A stretch of 28,750 nucleotides of DNA from assembly GCA_964629475.1 (NCBI GenBank), contig CAZVQW010000028.1, positions 1 to 28,750 of the forward strand. The letters are read 5' to 3'. The notes beneath the pieces are model-generated. The model worked only from the letters and a program-made list of their open reading frames with translations, was not told the origin of the DNA and made no database searches. Position 1 is the stretch's first letter, and each line of letters opens with the position of its first letter. Positions 1 to 7,368 of this stretch are shown one piece after another. The position numbers were made by a program, and so were the translations under genes. Source of the DNA: SMWD01 sp964629475. Lineage in GTDB: Bacteria > Pseudomonadota > Gammaproteobacteria > Steroidobacterales > GCA-2729495.

Positions 1-20
1 GGTGTTTGGCACCGCCGCAA

Positions 21-32
21 CCCCCCCCCCCC
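21..32. repeat. 12-nt poly-C homopolymer tract
   Basis: Twelve consecutive C residues lie about 65 bases before the first gene. Such tracts are prone to slippage in replication and to length errors in sequencing. The rest of 1-98 holds only a good ribosome binding site (GGAG, six bases before the ATG at 99). No complete promoter is obvious and the region is cut by the window edge. Confidence 0.9.
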
Positions 33-98
33 ACAACTGTATTCACAGGCGAGTCACTGAGTTCATCAAAACCAGTGGCCTGATATCTCGGAGTCACC

Positions 99-2012
99 AT
101 GAGAGACCTGTTGCAGCAATTCCTCGACCACGGCATCTCGCGTCGTGAGTTCGGCGCCGGGCTGACGGCACTCGGGCTCAGTACCGCGGCCATTAACTCG
201 GTGCTCGCAGACACTGCCGACGAAGTCGATGTGATGCCCCGTGACGGTATCAACGTCGAGGGGACCGGTGCCGACATTCTTGTCGAATCTTTCCGCGCCG
301 CAGACGTGCGTTATGTTTTCGGTACGACCGGTACCGGTATGTCACCGTTTTTCGATGCCCTGACAACGGATGACAGCGTCGAATGGATCATGTCGGTGGC
401 CGAGTCGCAGGCAACCGCGATGGCGCATGGTTATGAGCTGGCGAGCGGCATGCCGGCCGTCGTATTTGTGCCGGGCGTCGCGATCCCGAGTACGATGAAC
501 ATGTTGTACAACGCGTACAAGGACAGGTCGTCATTGCTCGTGTATTCCGACGGGCCGGACACGGCGATCCCGTTTCGCGACATGTTTCAGCAAATGCAGG
601 ACTGGGTCGAGCCGATGGTCCAGTTTACGAAATGGCGCTGGCAGGTCGAAGATGCCAAACACATCAGCGAAATTGCGCGGCGTGCCTATAAGCTTGCGCG
701 GACGCCGCCGGGTGGGCCGGTACATATTCGGATTCCACAGAACATACTGGGCGAACGCGGGGTCAGGGATACCGTATACCCGCAGCGCCGCTTCACGATT
801 CCGGTCGAGATGCGGCCCAAGCCGGAGCTCATCGAGCAGACGGCGAAGGCCTTGATTGAAGCTAAGCAGCCGATGATTACGGTCGGCTCGGAAGTCACCC
901 GTGCCGGGGCGCGCGACGAACTTGTAGAGCTGGCCGAACTGCTCGGAATCCCGGTCGCGCAAGGTTTTAGTGTCTATGGTGATTTTCCGTGGCGTCACCC
1001 GTTGTGGAGCGGGTTTCATGCGCTTGGCCCGCCGAAGTCGCTGTCCGGTACGGATGTCTTTGTCAATCTCGGTTGCCAGATGCCGGGACCCGGTATTTTC
1101 ACGGCGCCCCCGCCGCGCTCGGCAACCATTATCGAGGCACGAGTCGATTACCAGGGCATCGGCACGACGTACCCGACGGATATTGCAATCGCCGCGGGTA
1201 TCAGGGAAACAATCATTGATTTGACCGATGCGATCAGCGGCATGGCCAGTGCGGAAAGGCTGAAGAAAATCAGCGAGCCACGGATCGCGGCGTGGCGTGA
1301 GGCACAGGCCATGGCAGATGTCGAGCGCAAGGAACAGGCTCGTGAGTACTGGGACGCAACCCCGATGTCGTGGCCACGCATCTCGGCCGAACTCGATCTG
1401 CACCTCGATGACGATGCGATTATCGTGCCGGAACTCGATTACCGGACACCTTTCTATTGGATGGATTTTAATCGTGGCAAGAAGACCATTATCGGCCAGA
1501 CAACCGGGTTTGCCCTGGGTTGGTCGCTTGGCGCTGCGCAGGGCGTCAAGATTGCTGAGCCGGATCGCCAGGTGGCGTGCCTGGTCGGCGATGGTGCAAT
1601 GTTGTTTGGTGAGATCGAGTCGCTGTGGAGTGCCTCACGTTTCGACATCCCGATTATCATCGTTGTGTTCAATAATCGCAGCTATGACAATGAGCGCAAC
1701 CGGCTGCAGATGCGGTCGCCGTTGTACACGCGAAAGAATACACGCGATCAGTGGCGCGACATGAGTGGCTATCTCGGCAAGCCGATCGTAGATTTCACCG
1801 GTCTGGCGAAGAGTTTCGGTATTGCCGGCGAATTGGCCGAGACACCGGAGCAATTTGGCAAGGCGTTGAAACGTGCCCGTGCGGTAACCCGGGAGGGTCG
1901 TCCGTATCTGATCGACGCGATCGTGATGCAAATTGATGGACGCGGGAAGCGAACAGAGCGAACCTGGTATCCGGAAATTTCGTTTGCCGGTCGGCGTAAG
2001 CGGAAGGTATGA
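99..2012 (+). CDS. Thiamine-diphosphate-dependent enzyme, acetolactate synthase/benzoylformate decarboxylase-like, with Tat-like N-terminus
   Basis: This 637-residue protein has the three-part fold of the acetolactate synthase/2-oxo-acid decarboxylase family. The N-terminal PYR domain carries the activating glutamate (E102 in AESQATAMAHGYE). The C-terminal PP domain carries GDG (497-499) followed 26 residues later by N525-N526, the ThDP/Mg motif. Such enzymes cleave or join 2-oxo acids, but the substrate cannot be read from the sequence. Residues 13-37 resemble a twin-arginine leader (S14-R15-R16-E-F, then an Ala/Leu/Gly stretch ending V-L-A), which is unusual because most relatives are cytosolic. 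The start follows GGAG with six-base spacing. avtA follows after 21 bases, so the two are probably co-transcribed. An aminotransferase next door fits 2-oxo-acid or amino-acid chemistry. Family assignment is firm, exact reaction unknown. Confidence 0.88.
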   Translation: MRDLLQQFLDHGISRREFGAGLTALGLSTAAINSVLADTADEVDVMPRDGINVEGTGADILVESFRAADVRYVFGTTGTGMSPFFDALTTDDSVEWIMSVAESQATAMAHGYELASGMPAVVFVPGVAIPSTMNMLYNAYKDRSSLLVYSDGPDTAIPFRDMFQQMQDWVEPMVQFTKWRWQVEDAKHISEIARRAYKLARTPPGGPVHIRIPQNILGERGVRDTVYPQRRFTIPVEMRPKPELIEQTAKALIEAKQPMITVGSEVTRAGARDELVELAELLGIPVAQGFSVYGDFPWRHPLWSGFHALGPPKSLSGTDVFVNLGCQMPGPGIFTAPPPRSATIIEARVDYQGIGTTYPTDIAIAAGIRETIIDLTDAISGMASAERLKKISEPRIAAWREAQAMADVERKEQAREYWDATPMSWPRISAELDLHLDDDAIIVPELDYRTPFYWMDFNRGKKTIIGQTTGFALGWSLGAAQGVKIAEPDRQVACLVGDGAMLFGEIESLWSASRFDIPIIIVVFNNRSYDNERNRLQMRSPLYTRKNTRDQWRDMSGYLGKPIVDFTGLAKSFGIAGELAETPEQFGKALKRARAVTREGRPYLIDAIVMQIDGRGKRTERTWYPEISFAGRRKRKV

Positions 2013-2033
2013 ATGGCATGCTGAAGCGACATC

Positions 2034-3296
2034 ATGAAGTTTTCTAAATTCGGCAACCGATTCACGCGCCACACGGGCGCGCGGCAGTTGATGGATGACC
2101 TCGGCGCCGCGATGACCAGCGAGAATCCGGTAATGATGCTCGGTGGCGGTAATCCTGCGCATATCCCCGAGATGTTGCAGTTGCTCGCGGAGCGAACACA
2201 CGAGGTTGCCGATAACCCGCGCGAATTCCGACGTATGGTGGCGGATTATGCGAGCCCGATTGGTGAGGATCGGTTTCGTACTTCGTTGGCCGGGCTATTG
2301 CGGCGCGAGTATGGCTGGCCGCTGGGTCCCGAACACATTGCATTGACCGGCGGTAGTCAGTCCGGGTTTTTTCAGTTGTTTAACCTGTTGGCTGGAGATT
2401 TCGATGACGGTTCGTTCAAACGTATCCTGCTGCCGCTGACGCCGGAGTATGTGGGTTATACGGACCTCGGCCTGGCGGAGAAATTGTTCGTCTCCAACAA
2501 GCCGGCAATCGAGTATCTGGACAACCGGTTGTTCAAGTATCACATCGATTTTGAGCAGCTCGATGTAGCGGATGATGTAGCGGATGATGTAGCGGCGATT
2601 TGCGTGTCGCGACCGACGAACCCGACCGGCAATGTGCTGACGGATAACGAAGTACGTCACCTGGCTGCTGTCGCGCGTGAAAATGATGTACCGTTGATTC
2701 TGGATAATGCATACGGCGTGCCTTTCCCGGGCATCATTTTTCAGGATGTTGAACCGGTCTGGGATGACAACGTGATTCTGTGCATGAGCCTGTCGAAAAT
2801 CGGGTTGCCGGCAGTTCGCACGGGGATTGTCGTTGCGAACCCCGAGGTAATCGAGGCAATCGCGGGTCTGAACTCGATCATGAGCCTTGCCGTATCGAGT
2901 GTTGGGCCTGTGTTGCTGCGTGATCTCGTCGAAAGCGGGCAGATTATCCAGCTTGGCCGGGATATCATCAGGCCGTTTTACCGTAAACGTGCCGAGCATG
3001 CTTTGGCATGGATGCATTCGGCACTCAACGGGTGTGAGTATTTCATCCATCGGCCCGAGGGGGCATTTTTTCTCTGGTTGTGGATTCCCGGAATGCCGAT
3101 TACCAGTGACGAGTTATATCGCAGACTGAAGGAACGCGGTGTTTTTGTCATACCCGGGCATCATTTCTTTCCCGGGCTCGATGAAGACTGGCCGCATCGT
3201 CACGAATGCATTCGTATCAGTTACTCGCAGAATGAAGAGTCGGTACGCCAGGGTATCGAGATCATCGGCGAAGAGGTTCGCGCTGCCTGTGGTTGA
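2034..3296 (+). CDS. avtA: Valine-pyruvate aminotransferase, AvtA type
   Basis: A 420-residue fold-type I PLP aminotransferase that aligns by eye along its whole length with Escherichia coli AvtA. Shared segments include the FTRHTG start, MMLGGGNPA, SRPTNPTGNV, DNAYGVPFPGIIF and MSLSKIGLP, whose Lys255 should bind PLP. The late segments EGAFFLWLW and VIPGHHFFPGLDEDWPH also match. AvtA moves the amino group between alanine or valine and the matching 2-oxo acid in the cytosol. The gene begins 21 bases after the ThDP enzyme, supporting a shared transcript. A 12-base tandem repeat inside the gene makes the protein about four residues longer than E. coli AvtA at residues 177-187. The start is the ATG before KFSKFGNRF, matching the family N-terminus. 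Confidence 0.93.
   Translation: MKFSKFGNRFTRHTGARQLMDDLGAAMTSENPVMMLGGGNPAHIPEMLQLLAERTHEVADNPREFRRMVADYASPIGEDRFRTSLAGLLRREYGWPLGPEHIALTGGSQSGFFQLFNLLAGDFDDGSFKRILLPLTPEYVGYTDLGLAEKLFVSNKPAIEYLDNRLFKYHIDFEQLDVADDVADDVAAICVSRPTNPTGNVLTDNEVRHLAAVARENDVPLILDNAYGVPFPGIIFQDVEPVWDDNVILCMSLSKIGLPAVRTGIVVANPEVIEAIAGLNSIMSLAVSSVGPVLLRDLVESGQIIQLGRDIIRPFYRKRAEHALAWMHSALNGCEYFIHRPEGAFFLWLWIPGMPITSDELYRRLKERGVFVIPGHHFFPGLDEDWPHRHECIRISYSQNEESVRQGIEIIGEEVRAACG
2562..2594 (+). repeat. 12-bp tandem repeat inside avtA (2.75 copies)
   Basis: The unit GATGTAGCGGAT occurs at 2562, 2574 and, as a 9-base partial copy, at 2586. It keeps frame and encodes DVAD-DVAD-DVA. In E. coli AvtA the stretch between FEH and ICVSRP is about four residues shorter, so one unit looks like a duplication. 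Confidence 0.9.
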
Positions 3297-3384
3297 AGCT
3301 GTGCGTTCGTCTTGTCCGTCGATCGGCATGTAAGTATCCTGATCAATCTGTTTGTACGATCCTCGTTTTGTTTCAGGAGTTTTC

Positions 3385-4362
3385 ATGGCCGATCGTAAAG
3401 TAATGTTCGTATTTCCGGGGCAGGGCTCCCAGTACCGCGGAATGGGTAGTGATATTCATTCAGAGTTTTCAGTTGCCAGGGATGTTTACGCTGAGTCCAG
3501 CGAAGCGCTCGGTTACGATATGACGAAGTTATCGTTCGAAGATCCCGGGGATGAAATCGGCCTGACCCGGTTTACACAACCGGCCTTGTTGACGCATTCG
3601 GTAGCCTGCCTGCGTGTGTTCGAAGAGTTGACCAGTGGTGCAGTTCAGCCGTTTATGGCGGCCGGGCACAGCCTTGGGGAGTACTCGGCTCTCGTGGGTA
3701 GCGGCAGCCTGTCGCTGAGCGATGCATTGCGGCTTGTGCAAAAGCGCGGTGAACTGATGGGCGAGCATGGTACCGGCGGTATGTTGGCCTTGACGATCGA
3801 TGTTGAGACCGCGCGACCGATTGCTGATCGCTTTTATTGTCAGGTTGGTGGTTGCAATTTACCCGAGCAGACTGTCGTCGGAGGTCGGGATGATGACCTC
3901 GTGGCATTGGCAGCCTATGTCACGGAGAATTACCCGCGTAAGCGTGCGATCCCGCTTGCGACCGAAGGTGCATTCCATACTTATTTCATGGTCAAGGCAG
4001 CGCAATTGTTTCGTGAAGTGTTGGACAAGACAAATTTCGCTGCGCCAAACTGCCAGGTGCTGGCTAATTACACCGGAAACATTCATGAGCCTGATGCCGC
4101 GGGCATTCGTTCACGATTATTCTTTCAGTTGTTTAGTCCGGTTAAGTGGGTTGGATGTCTGCGCACAGCGATGGAACAGAACGTCGATACGTTCATCGAG
4201 TTTGGTGGCGGACTGGGTTCGTCGGCGGATCCGGCCGAGAAACGGCCAAACCTGGAAAGTATCATTAAAAAAACGATGCGAACCTGCAAATACGAGGCGG
4301 ATTATTTCGCATCAATCAATTGCGGTACTTTGCGAGCAGTAGCGGAGCAACTCACCGGGTAA
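3385..4362 (+). CDS. Malonyl-CoA:ACP transacylase-like acyltransferase (FabD family)
   Basis: A 325-residue acyltransferase that transfers malonyl (or a related acyl) group between CoA and an acyl carrier protein. The catalytic set is complete: FPGQGSQ near the start, nucleophile Ser96 in GHSLGEYSA, Arg121 in the KRGELM element, His198 in GAFHT (FabD usually has AFHS), and Gln248 in FFQLFSPV. The C-terminus departs from ordinary FabD: the usual GPGKVL segment is replaced by FGGGLGSSADPAEKRP and a longer tail. It may therefore serve a specialised carrier protein rather than housekeeping fatty-acid synthesis. No fabH, fabG, acpP or fabF lies nearby, unlike a standard fab cluster. Start: the ATG at 3385 follows CAGGAG with a suitable gap; the earlier in-frame start at 3352 has no such site. 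The 88-base gap from avtA suggests the same transcript. Confidence 0.85.
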   Translation: MADRKVMFVFPGQGSQYRGMGSDIHSEFSVARDVYAESSEALGYDMTKLSFEDPGDEIGLTRFTQPALLTHSVACLRVFEELTSGAVQPFMAAGHSLGEYSALVGSGSLSLSDALRLVQKRGELMGEHGTGGMLALTIDVETARPIADRFYCQVGGCNLPEQTVVGGRDDDLVALAAYVTENYPRKRAIPLATEGAFHTYFMVKAAQLFREVLDKTNFAAPNCQVLANYTGNIHEPDAAGIRSRLFFQLFSPVKWVGCLRTAMEQNVDTFIEFGGGLGSSADPAEKRPNLESIIKKTMRTCKYEADYFASINCGTLRAVAEQLTG

Positions 4363-4378
4363 ATACCAATTTACCCGG
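4355..4378. terminator. Hairpin spanning the stop codons of two convergent genes
   Basis: CCGGGTAAA (4355-4363) pairs perfectly with TTTACCCGG (4370-4378) around a six-base loop. The TAA of the acyltransferase gene (4360-4362) and the TAA of the opposing ATPase gene (4371-4373, minus strand) both lie inside the stems. It could stop transcription from both sides, but no clear U-tract follows in either direction, so a terminator role is inferred. Confidence 0.6.
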
Positions 4379-5633
4379 CGGCTTTCTTTGCATCTTCTTC
4401 GATATTGAGCAAAGCGGGGTCCTCGCCGAAAATTGTTTCGGCAAAGCGGGCATCAAGGTCTTCGAGACGAAGTATGCCGGTTGCGCTGGTGTCCACGGGA
4501 TCCATTTCCGGAACGCTCGTTTCTTTAGCTTCATGGTCCTGCTTCGATTCGATATTTTCAGGCTTTTGCTGCGGCTTGTCATTGGCGCTGGGCGCCGTTT
4601 CTGAATCGAAGGCGGCAGCCATTAGCATGGCGGTGCCTTCGCTAACTGGTTCAGGCTTGGTCGGGCTCTTCTCCACGACATCGGGCTTCGAAGAATCAGA
4701 TACTGAAAGTTCGAGAGGACTGAGTTCCTCCTCGTTGGGGCTGTGGGTCTTTGCTTCCTGTGGGGACTTGGTTGCCTTTCGAGCTGCCTTACTCTTTTTC
4801 GGTGCGGCCGATTTCTTACCGGCCAATCGGCGCCAGCCAAGCAGTTGGGCAACCTCGGTAACACTCTCTGCAGTGATTGAATCACCGCCTTTTGCGGCAA
4901 CATGACTCAGCGCCGCATCCATTAGTGTATTGATCAGGCGTGGTACGCCGCCGACGTATTGATAAACCTTGATCGATGTGCCGTGGGACAGGATCGAATC
5001 GACCTGGCCGCCTGATTGCTCCAGCTGTGCCTTGAGATAAGCCTCGGTTTCAGCGGCTGTCAGTGGTCGGGCCCGATGCCGAAACGTCACATGCTGGCGC
5101 ATGTGAATCAATCCGGGTGTGTCGAGCAGTTTGTGCAGGATGTGTGGCCCGAGTAGAACGACATTTAATTGACTGTCGGGTTCACCCGCCATATGCACGA
5201 GTTGCAGAATGCGTTTGGCTCGTTCGATCGTCAGGGTCGAAATATCGATTACGGCAGTAACCTTTCGGCTCTGTTCTTCATTGTGCCGGGCGATTGCAGA
5301 TTTGAGTCGAAACAGGGAGGTGGCCTGATCTCCAGCGCCGCTTTCACCGCCAAGCTCTAAAAGCAGCAAATCAAATAAAAGGTCCGGTTTAACCTGGCGC
5401 ATATCGACATAAGTAACTAATGCCTTATCGCCGGCGCGTTTGGCCGCCGTGGCGACGATAGTAGTTTTTCCCACACCGGGTCCGCCGGTAACCACTGCGA
5501 CAGCATCGCGAGATACCAGTACCTGTTCCATGCGTGCGACAGCCGATTCAAATTCTTCGTTGGGCGTGAAGAATCCATCGCTGGGACTGTTGCTGAATGG
5601 CTTGTCTGACAGCTTGAAGTGGTCTGTGTACAT
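4371..5633 (-). CDS. ExeA-like AAA ATPase with disordered charged C-terminal tail
   Basis: A 420-residue protein. The N-terminus (MYTDHFKLSDKPFSNSP) and Walker A GGPGVGKTT (residues 50-58) identify the ExeA/GspA-type AAA+ family, whose members help assemble type II secretion or pilus machinery across peptidoglycan. An arginine-rich MRQHVTFRHRARPL segment and GGVPRLINTLMDAAL (228-242) match the family's sensor regions. The Walker B site is odd: VTAVIDIST (125-133) keeps one Asp but lacks the Asp-Glu pair (typically LIDEAQ) expected for hydrolysis. From about residue 270 the protein becomes Lys/Glu/Ser/Pro-rich and low in complexity, with no transmembrane helix or peptidoglycan-binding domain visible to me. 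No ExeB or Gsp partner lies beside it. It follows the propionate operon on the same strand after a 279-base gap rich in inverted repeats, so it probably has its own promoter. Confidence 0.8.
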   Translation of the reverse strand: MYTDHFKLSDKPFSNSPSDGFFTPNEEFESAVARMEQVLVSRDAVAVVTGGPGVGKTTIVATAAKRAGDKALVTYVDMRQVKPDLLFDLLLLELGGESGAGDQATSLFRLKSAIARHNEEQSRKVTAVIDISTLTIERAKRILQLVHMAGEPDSQLNVVLLGPHILHKLLDTPGLIHMRQHVTFRHRARPLTAAETEAYLKAQLEQSGGQVDSILSHGTSIKVYQYVGGVPRLINTLMDAALSHVAAKGGDSITAESVTEVAQLLGWRRLAGKKSAAPKKSKAARKATKSPQEAKTHSPNEEELSPLELSVSDSSKPDVVEKSPTKPEPVSEGTAMLMAAAFDSETAPSANDKPQQKPENIESKQDHEAKETSVPEMDPVDTSATGILRLEDLDARFAETIFGEDPALLNIEEDAKKAAG

Positions 5634-5710
5634 TTTGAACCGGTCCTGTGATTTCGGATCGGGTGATTATGTCTGGTGGCCTTGCCGAACGCGTTGACCG
5701 CCGTCACAGA

Positions 5711-5759
5711 TTTGCTTAGCGGCAGAGAGAATGGTTAAGTGTTTGTAAAGCTAAGCAAA
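5711..5759. repeat. 10-bp inverted repeat upstream of the ExeA-like gene
   Basis: TTTGCTTAGC (5711-5720) and GCTAAGCAAA (5750-5759) are perfect inverted copies separated by 29 bases. They sit about 78-126 bases before the ExeA-like start. They could be two half-sites for a regulator or the arms of a stem-loop. No U-tract follows on the minus strand, so it does not look like a terminator of the upstream operon. Confidence 0.6.
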
Positions 5760-5781
5760 AAAGTAGTTAGTGCGACGCCGT

Positions 5782-5857
5782 AGGAGCGGCATCCTGCCGC
5801 GATTCCGGCAGTAATTCATGTGCCGGGTTTTCTGAATCGCGGCAGGATGCCGCTCCT
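5782..5857. repeat. REP doublet (BIME-like), copy 1
   Basis: A 23-base arm (5782-5804, AGGAGCGGCATCCTGCCGCG then ATT) is repeated inverted and perfectly at 5835-5857. Each arm is itself a small palindrome (GCGGCA-TCC-TGCCGC), and the arm is preceded by GT, giving the GTAG head typical of gammaproteobacterial REP sequences. The 30-base centre contains another inverted pair (CCGGCA 5805-5810, TGCCGG 5821-5826). It lies just past the stop of mce, the last gene of the propionate operon. A second copy of the family is at 15724-15787. Confidence 0.85.
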
Positions 5858-5912
5858 GCGGTTGGGTAATCGCCCTTTTATGCGCGAGATTTTGGTGGCA
5901 CAGAACGGTGGA

Positions 5913-6317
5913 TCAAGCCTGTTCGAGTTCGATCAGGGTGCCGCAGAAGTCTTTTGGATGCAGGAACAGGACTGGCTTGTTATGTGCGCCGTTCTTCGGT
6001 TCGCCATTGCCCAGGATGCGTGCGCCGGCTGCAGTGAGTTTGTCGCGTGCGGCGAGAATGTCCTCTACCTCGTAGCACAGGTGATGCATGCCTCCGGTTG
6101 GGTTTTTTTCGAGAAATTTCGCAATTGGTGAGGTGTCGCCCAGTGGTTCGAGAAGTTCGATTTTGGTGTTTGACAGTTCGACGAAGATGGTCGTAACGCC
6201 GTGCTCCGGAAGCGCCACCGGTGAGGATATCGTTGCACCAAGCGTGTCCTGGTACAAAGTTGCCGCTGCAGAGAGGTTTGGGACGACTATTGCAACGTGA
6301 TTGAGTTTGCCGATCAT
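5913..6317 (-). CDS. mce: Methylmalonyl-CoA epimerase
   Basis: A 134-residue glyoxalase-fold (vicinal oxygen chelate) protein that interconverts (S)- and (R)-methylmalonyl-CoA, placing the carboxylase product in the form used by the mutase. The start IGKLNHVAIVV with metal ligand His7, the GGMHHLCYEVED segment (His78/His79) and the C-terminal TLIELEQ (Glu130) are standard epimerase features, and the length is typical. A longer upstream in-frame extension runs back into meaB. I chose the ATG at 6317 because it begins the conserved fold and lies eight bases after the meaB stop. It is the last gene of the propionate operon. Confidence 0.95.
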   Translation of the reverse strand: MIGKLNHVAIVVPNLSAAATLYQDTLGATISSPVALPEHGVTTIFVELSNTKIELLEPLGDTSPIAKFLEKNPTGGMHHLCYEVEDILAARDKLTAAGARILGNGEPKNGAHNKPVLFLHPKDFCGTLIELEQA

Positions 6318-6325
6318 AGGTTGGG

Positions 6326-7312
6326 TTATCTCTTTTGTTGGAACGCAGTCACGATTTCCTGTGCGGCGACCCAGGGTGAAGTCGTACCGCTGGCGACCAT
6401 TTTTTCGAGTTCGATGACCCTTGAGCGAATCGTGTCGTTCTGATGCAGGGATTCGAGCAGCGTTTCGGAAATCTCGTTCCACAACCATGCCTTGGCCTGT
6501 CTTGCCCGAGCGGCTTTTATGGCACCGTTGTGGGTCATCGTCGTGCGAAAGTTATTAATGAGTTGCCAGATTTTTTCAACGCTGGTGTTGTTTAGCGCCG
6601 AACAGGTTTCTACCGGTACTTTCCAGTCCGGGTGGCGTGGGCGCAGGAAGCCGAGCGCACCGCGGTAGTCTGCGGCTGAACGGTTGGCCGCGTTTTCCAG
6701 GTCCCCATCTGCCTTGTTGACGACGATCAGGTCGGCGAGTTCGACGATCCCGCGCTTGATGCCCTGTAATTCGTCACCGCCGCCGGGCAAGAGCAACAGC
6801 AGGAAGATATCGGTCATCTGCGCAACGTCAGTCTCGGACTGCCCGACACCAACTGTCTCGATCATGATGACATCGAATCCCGCGGCCTCGACAATGCGCA
6901 TGGTTTCGCGGGTATGGCGCGTAACGCCGCCGAGTGTGGAGCCGGTGGGAGATGGCCGGATGAAGGCTTCGAGCCGTCGCGACAAGATTTCCATTCGAGT
7001 TTTGTCACCGAGTATCGATCCGCCACTGATCGCAGAAGAAGGATCGACGGCCAGCACGGCAACCTTGTGTCCGGCGTCGATGACGTGGTTGCCGAGGCTT
7101 TCGATAAATGTCGATTTGCCGACACCAGGTACGCCCGAGATGCCGATTCGAATGGACTTGCCCGCATGGGGGGACAGGAGGGTCAGCAATTCGTTGGCCG
7201 GCAGGCGATCTTTGGCGCGTGACGATTCGACAAGCGTGATCGCGCGGGCCAGCGCCCGGCGGTCTCCGGCCAGGACTTGTTCGGCGAGCTGCTTGGGGTC
7301 GGTCGGACTCAT
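6326..7312 (-). CDS. meaB: MeaB/ArgK-family GTPase, methylmalonyl-CoA mutase chaperone
   Basis: A 328-residue P-loop G3E-type GTPase, homologous to human MMAA. MeaB binds the B12-dependent mutase, gates cofactor loading and protects the enzyme from oxidative inactivation. Walker A is GVPGVGKST (60-68), the region IETVGVGQSE (151-160) follows, and NKAD (199-202) gives guanine specificity. It lies 56 bases after pccA and eight before mce, in the same operon as the mutase it should serve. Length and motifs are standard. Confidence 0.96.
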   Translation of the reverse strand: MSPTDPKQLAEQVLAGDRRALARAITLVESSRAKDRLPANELLTLLSPHAGKSIRIGISGVPGVGKSTFIESLGNHVIDAGHKVAVLAVDPSSAISGGSILGDKTRMEILSRRLEAFIRPSPTGSTLGGVTRHTRETMRIVEAAGFDVIMIETVGVGQSETDVAQMTDIFLLLLLPGGGDELQGIKRGIVELADLIVVNKADGDLENAANRSAADYRGALGFLRPRHPDWKVPVETCSALNNTSVEKIWQLINNFRTTMTHNGAIKAARARQAKAWLWNEISETLLESLHQNDTIRSRVIELEKMVASGTTSPWVAAQEIVTAFQQKR

Positions 7313-7368
7313 GTGCTGATTGCGGTCTGGTTCCTGGCCCTCGTTATTCGGCAGTTATTCACTGGCCA

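Noticed and set aside
531..1403. 290-codon minus-strand frame opposite the ThDP enzyme
   Set aside because: Overlaps conserved ThDP domains; Arg/His-rich shadow without motifs.
6318..6488. N-terminal extension of the epimerase
   Set aside because: The extra 57 residues overlap meaB and do not belong to the glyoxalase fold; the ATG at 6317 begins the conserved sequence.
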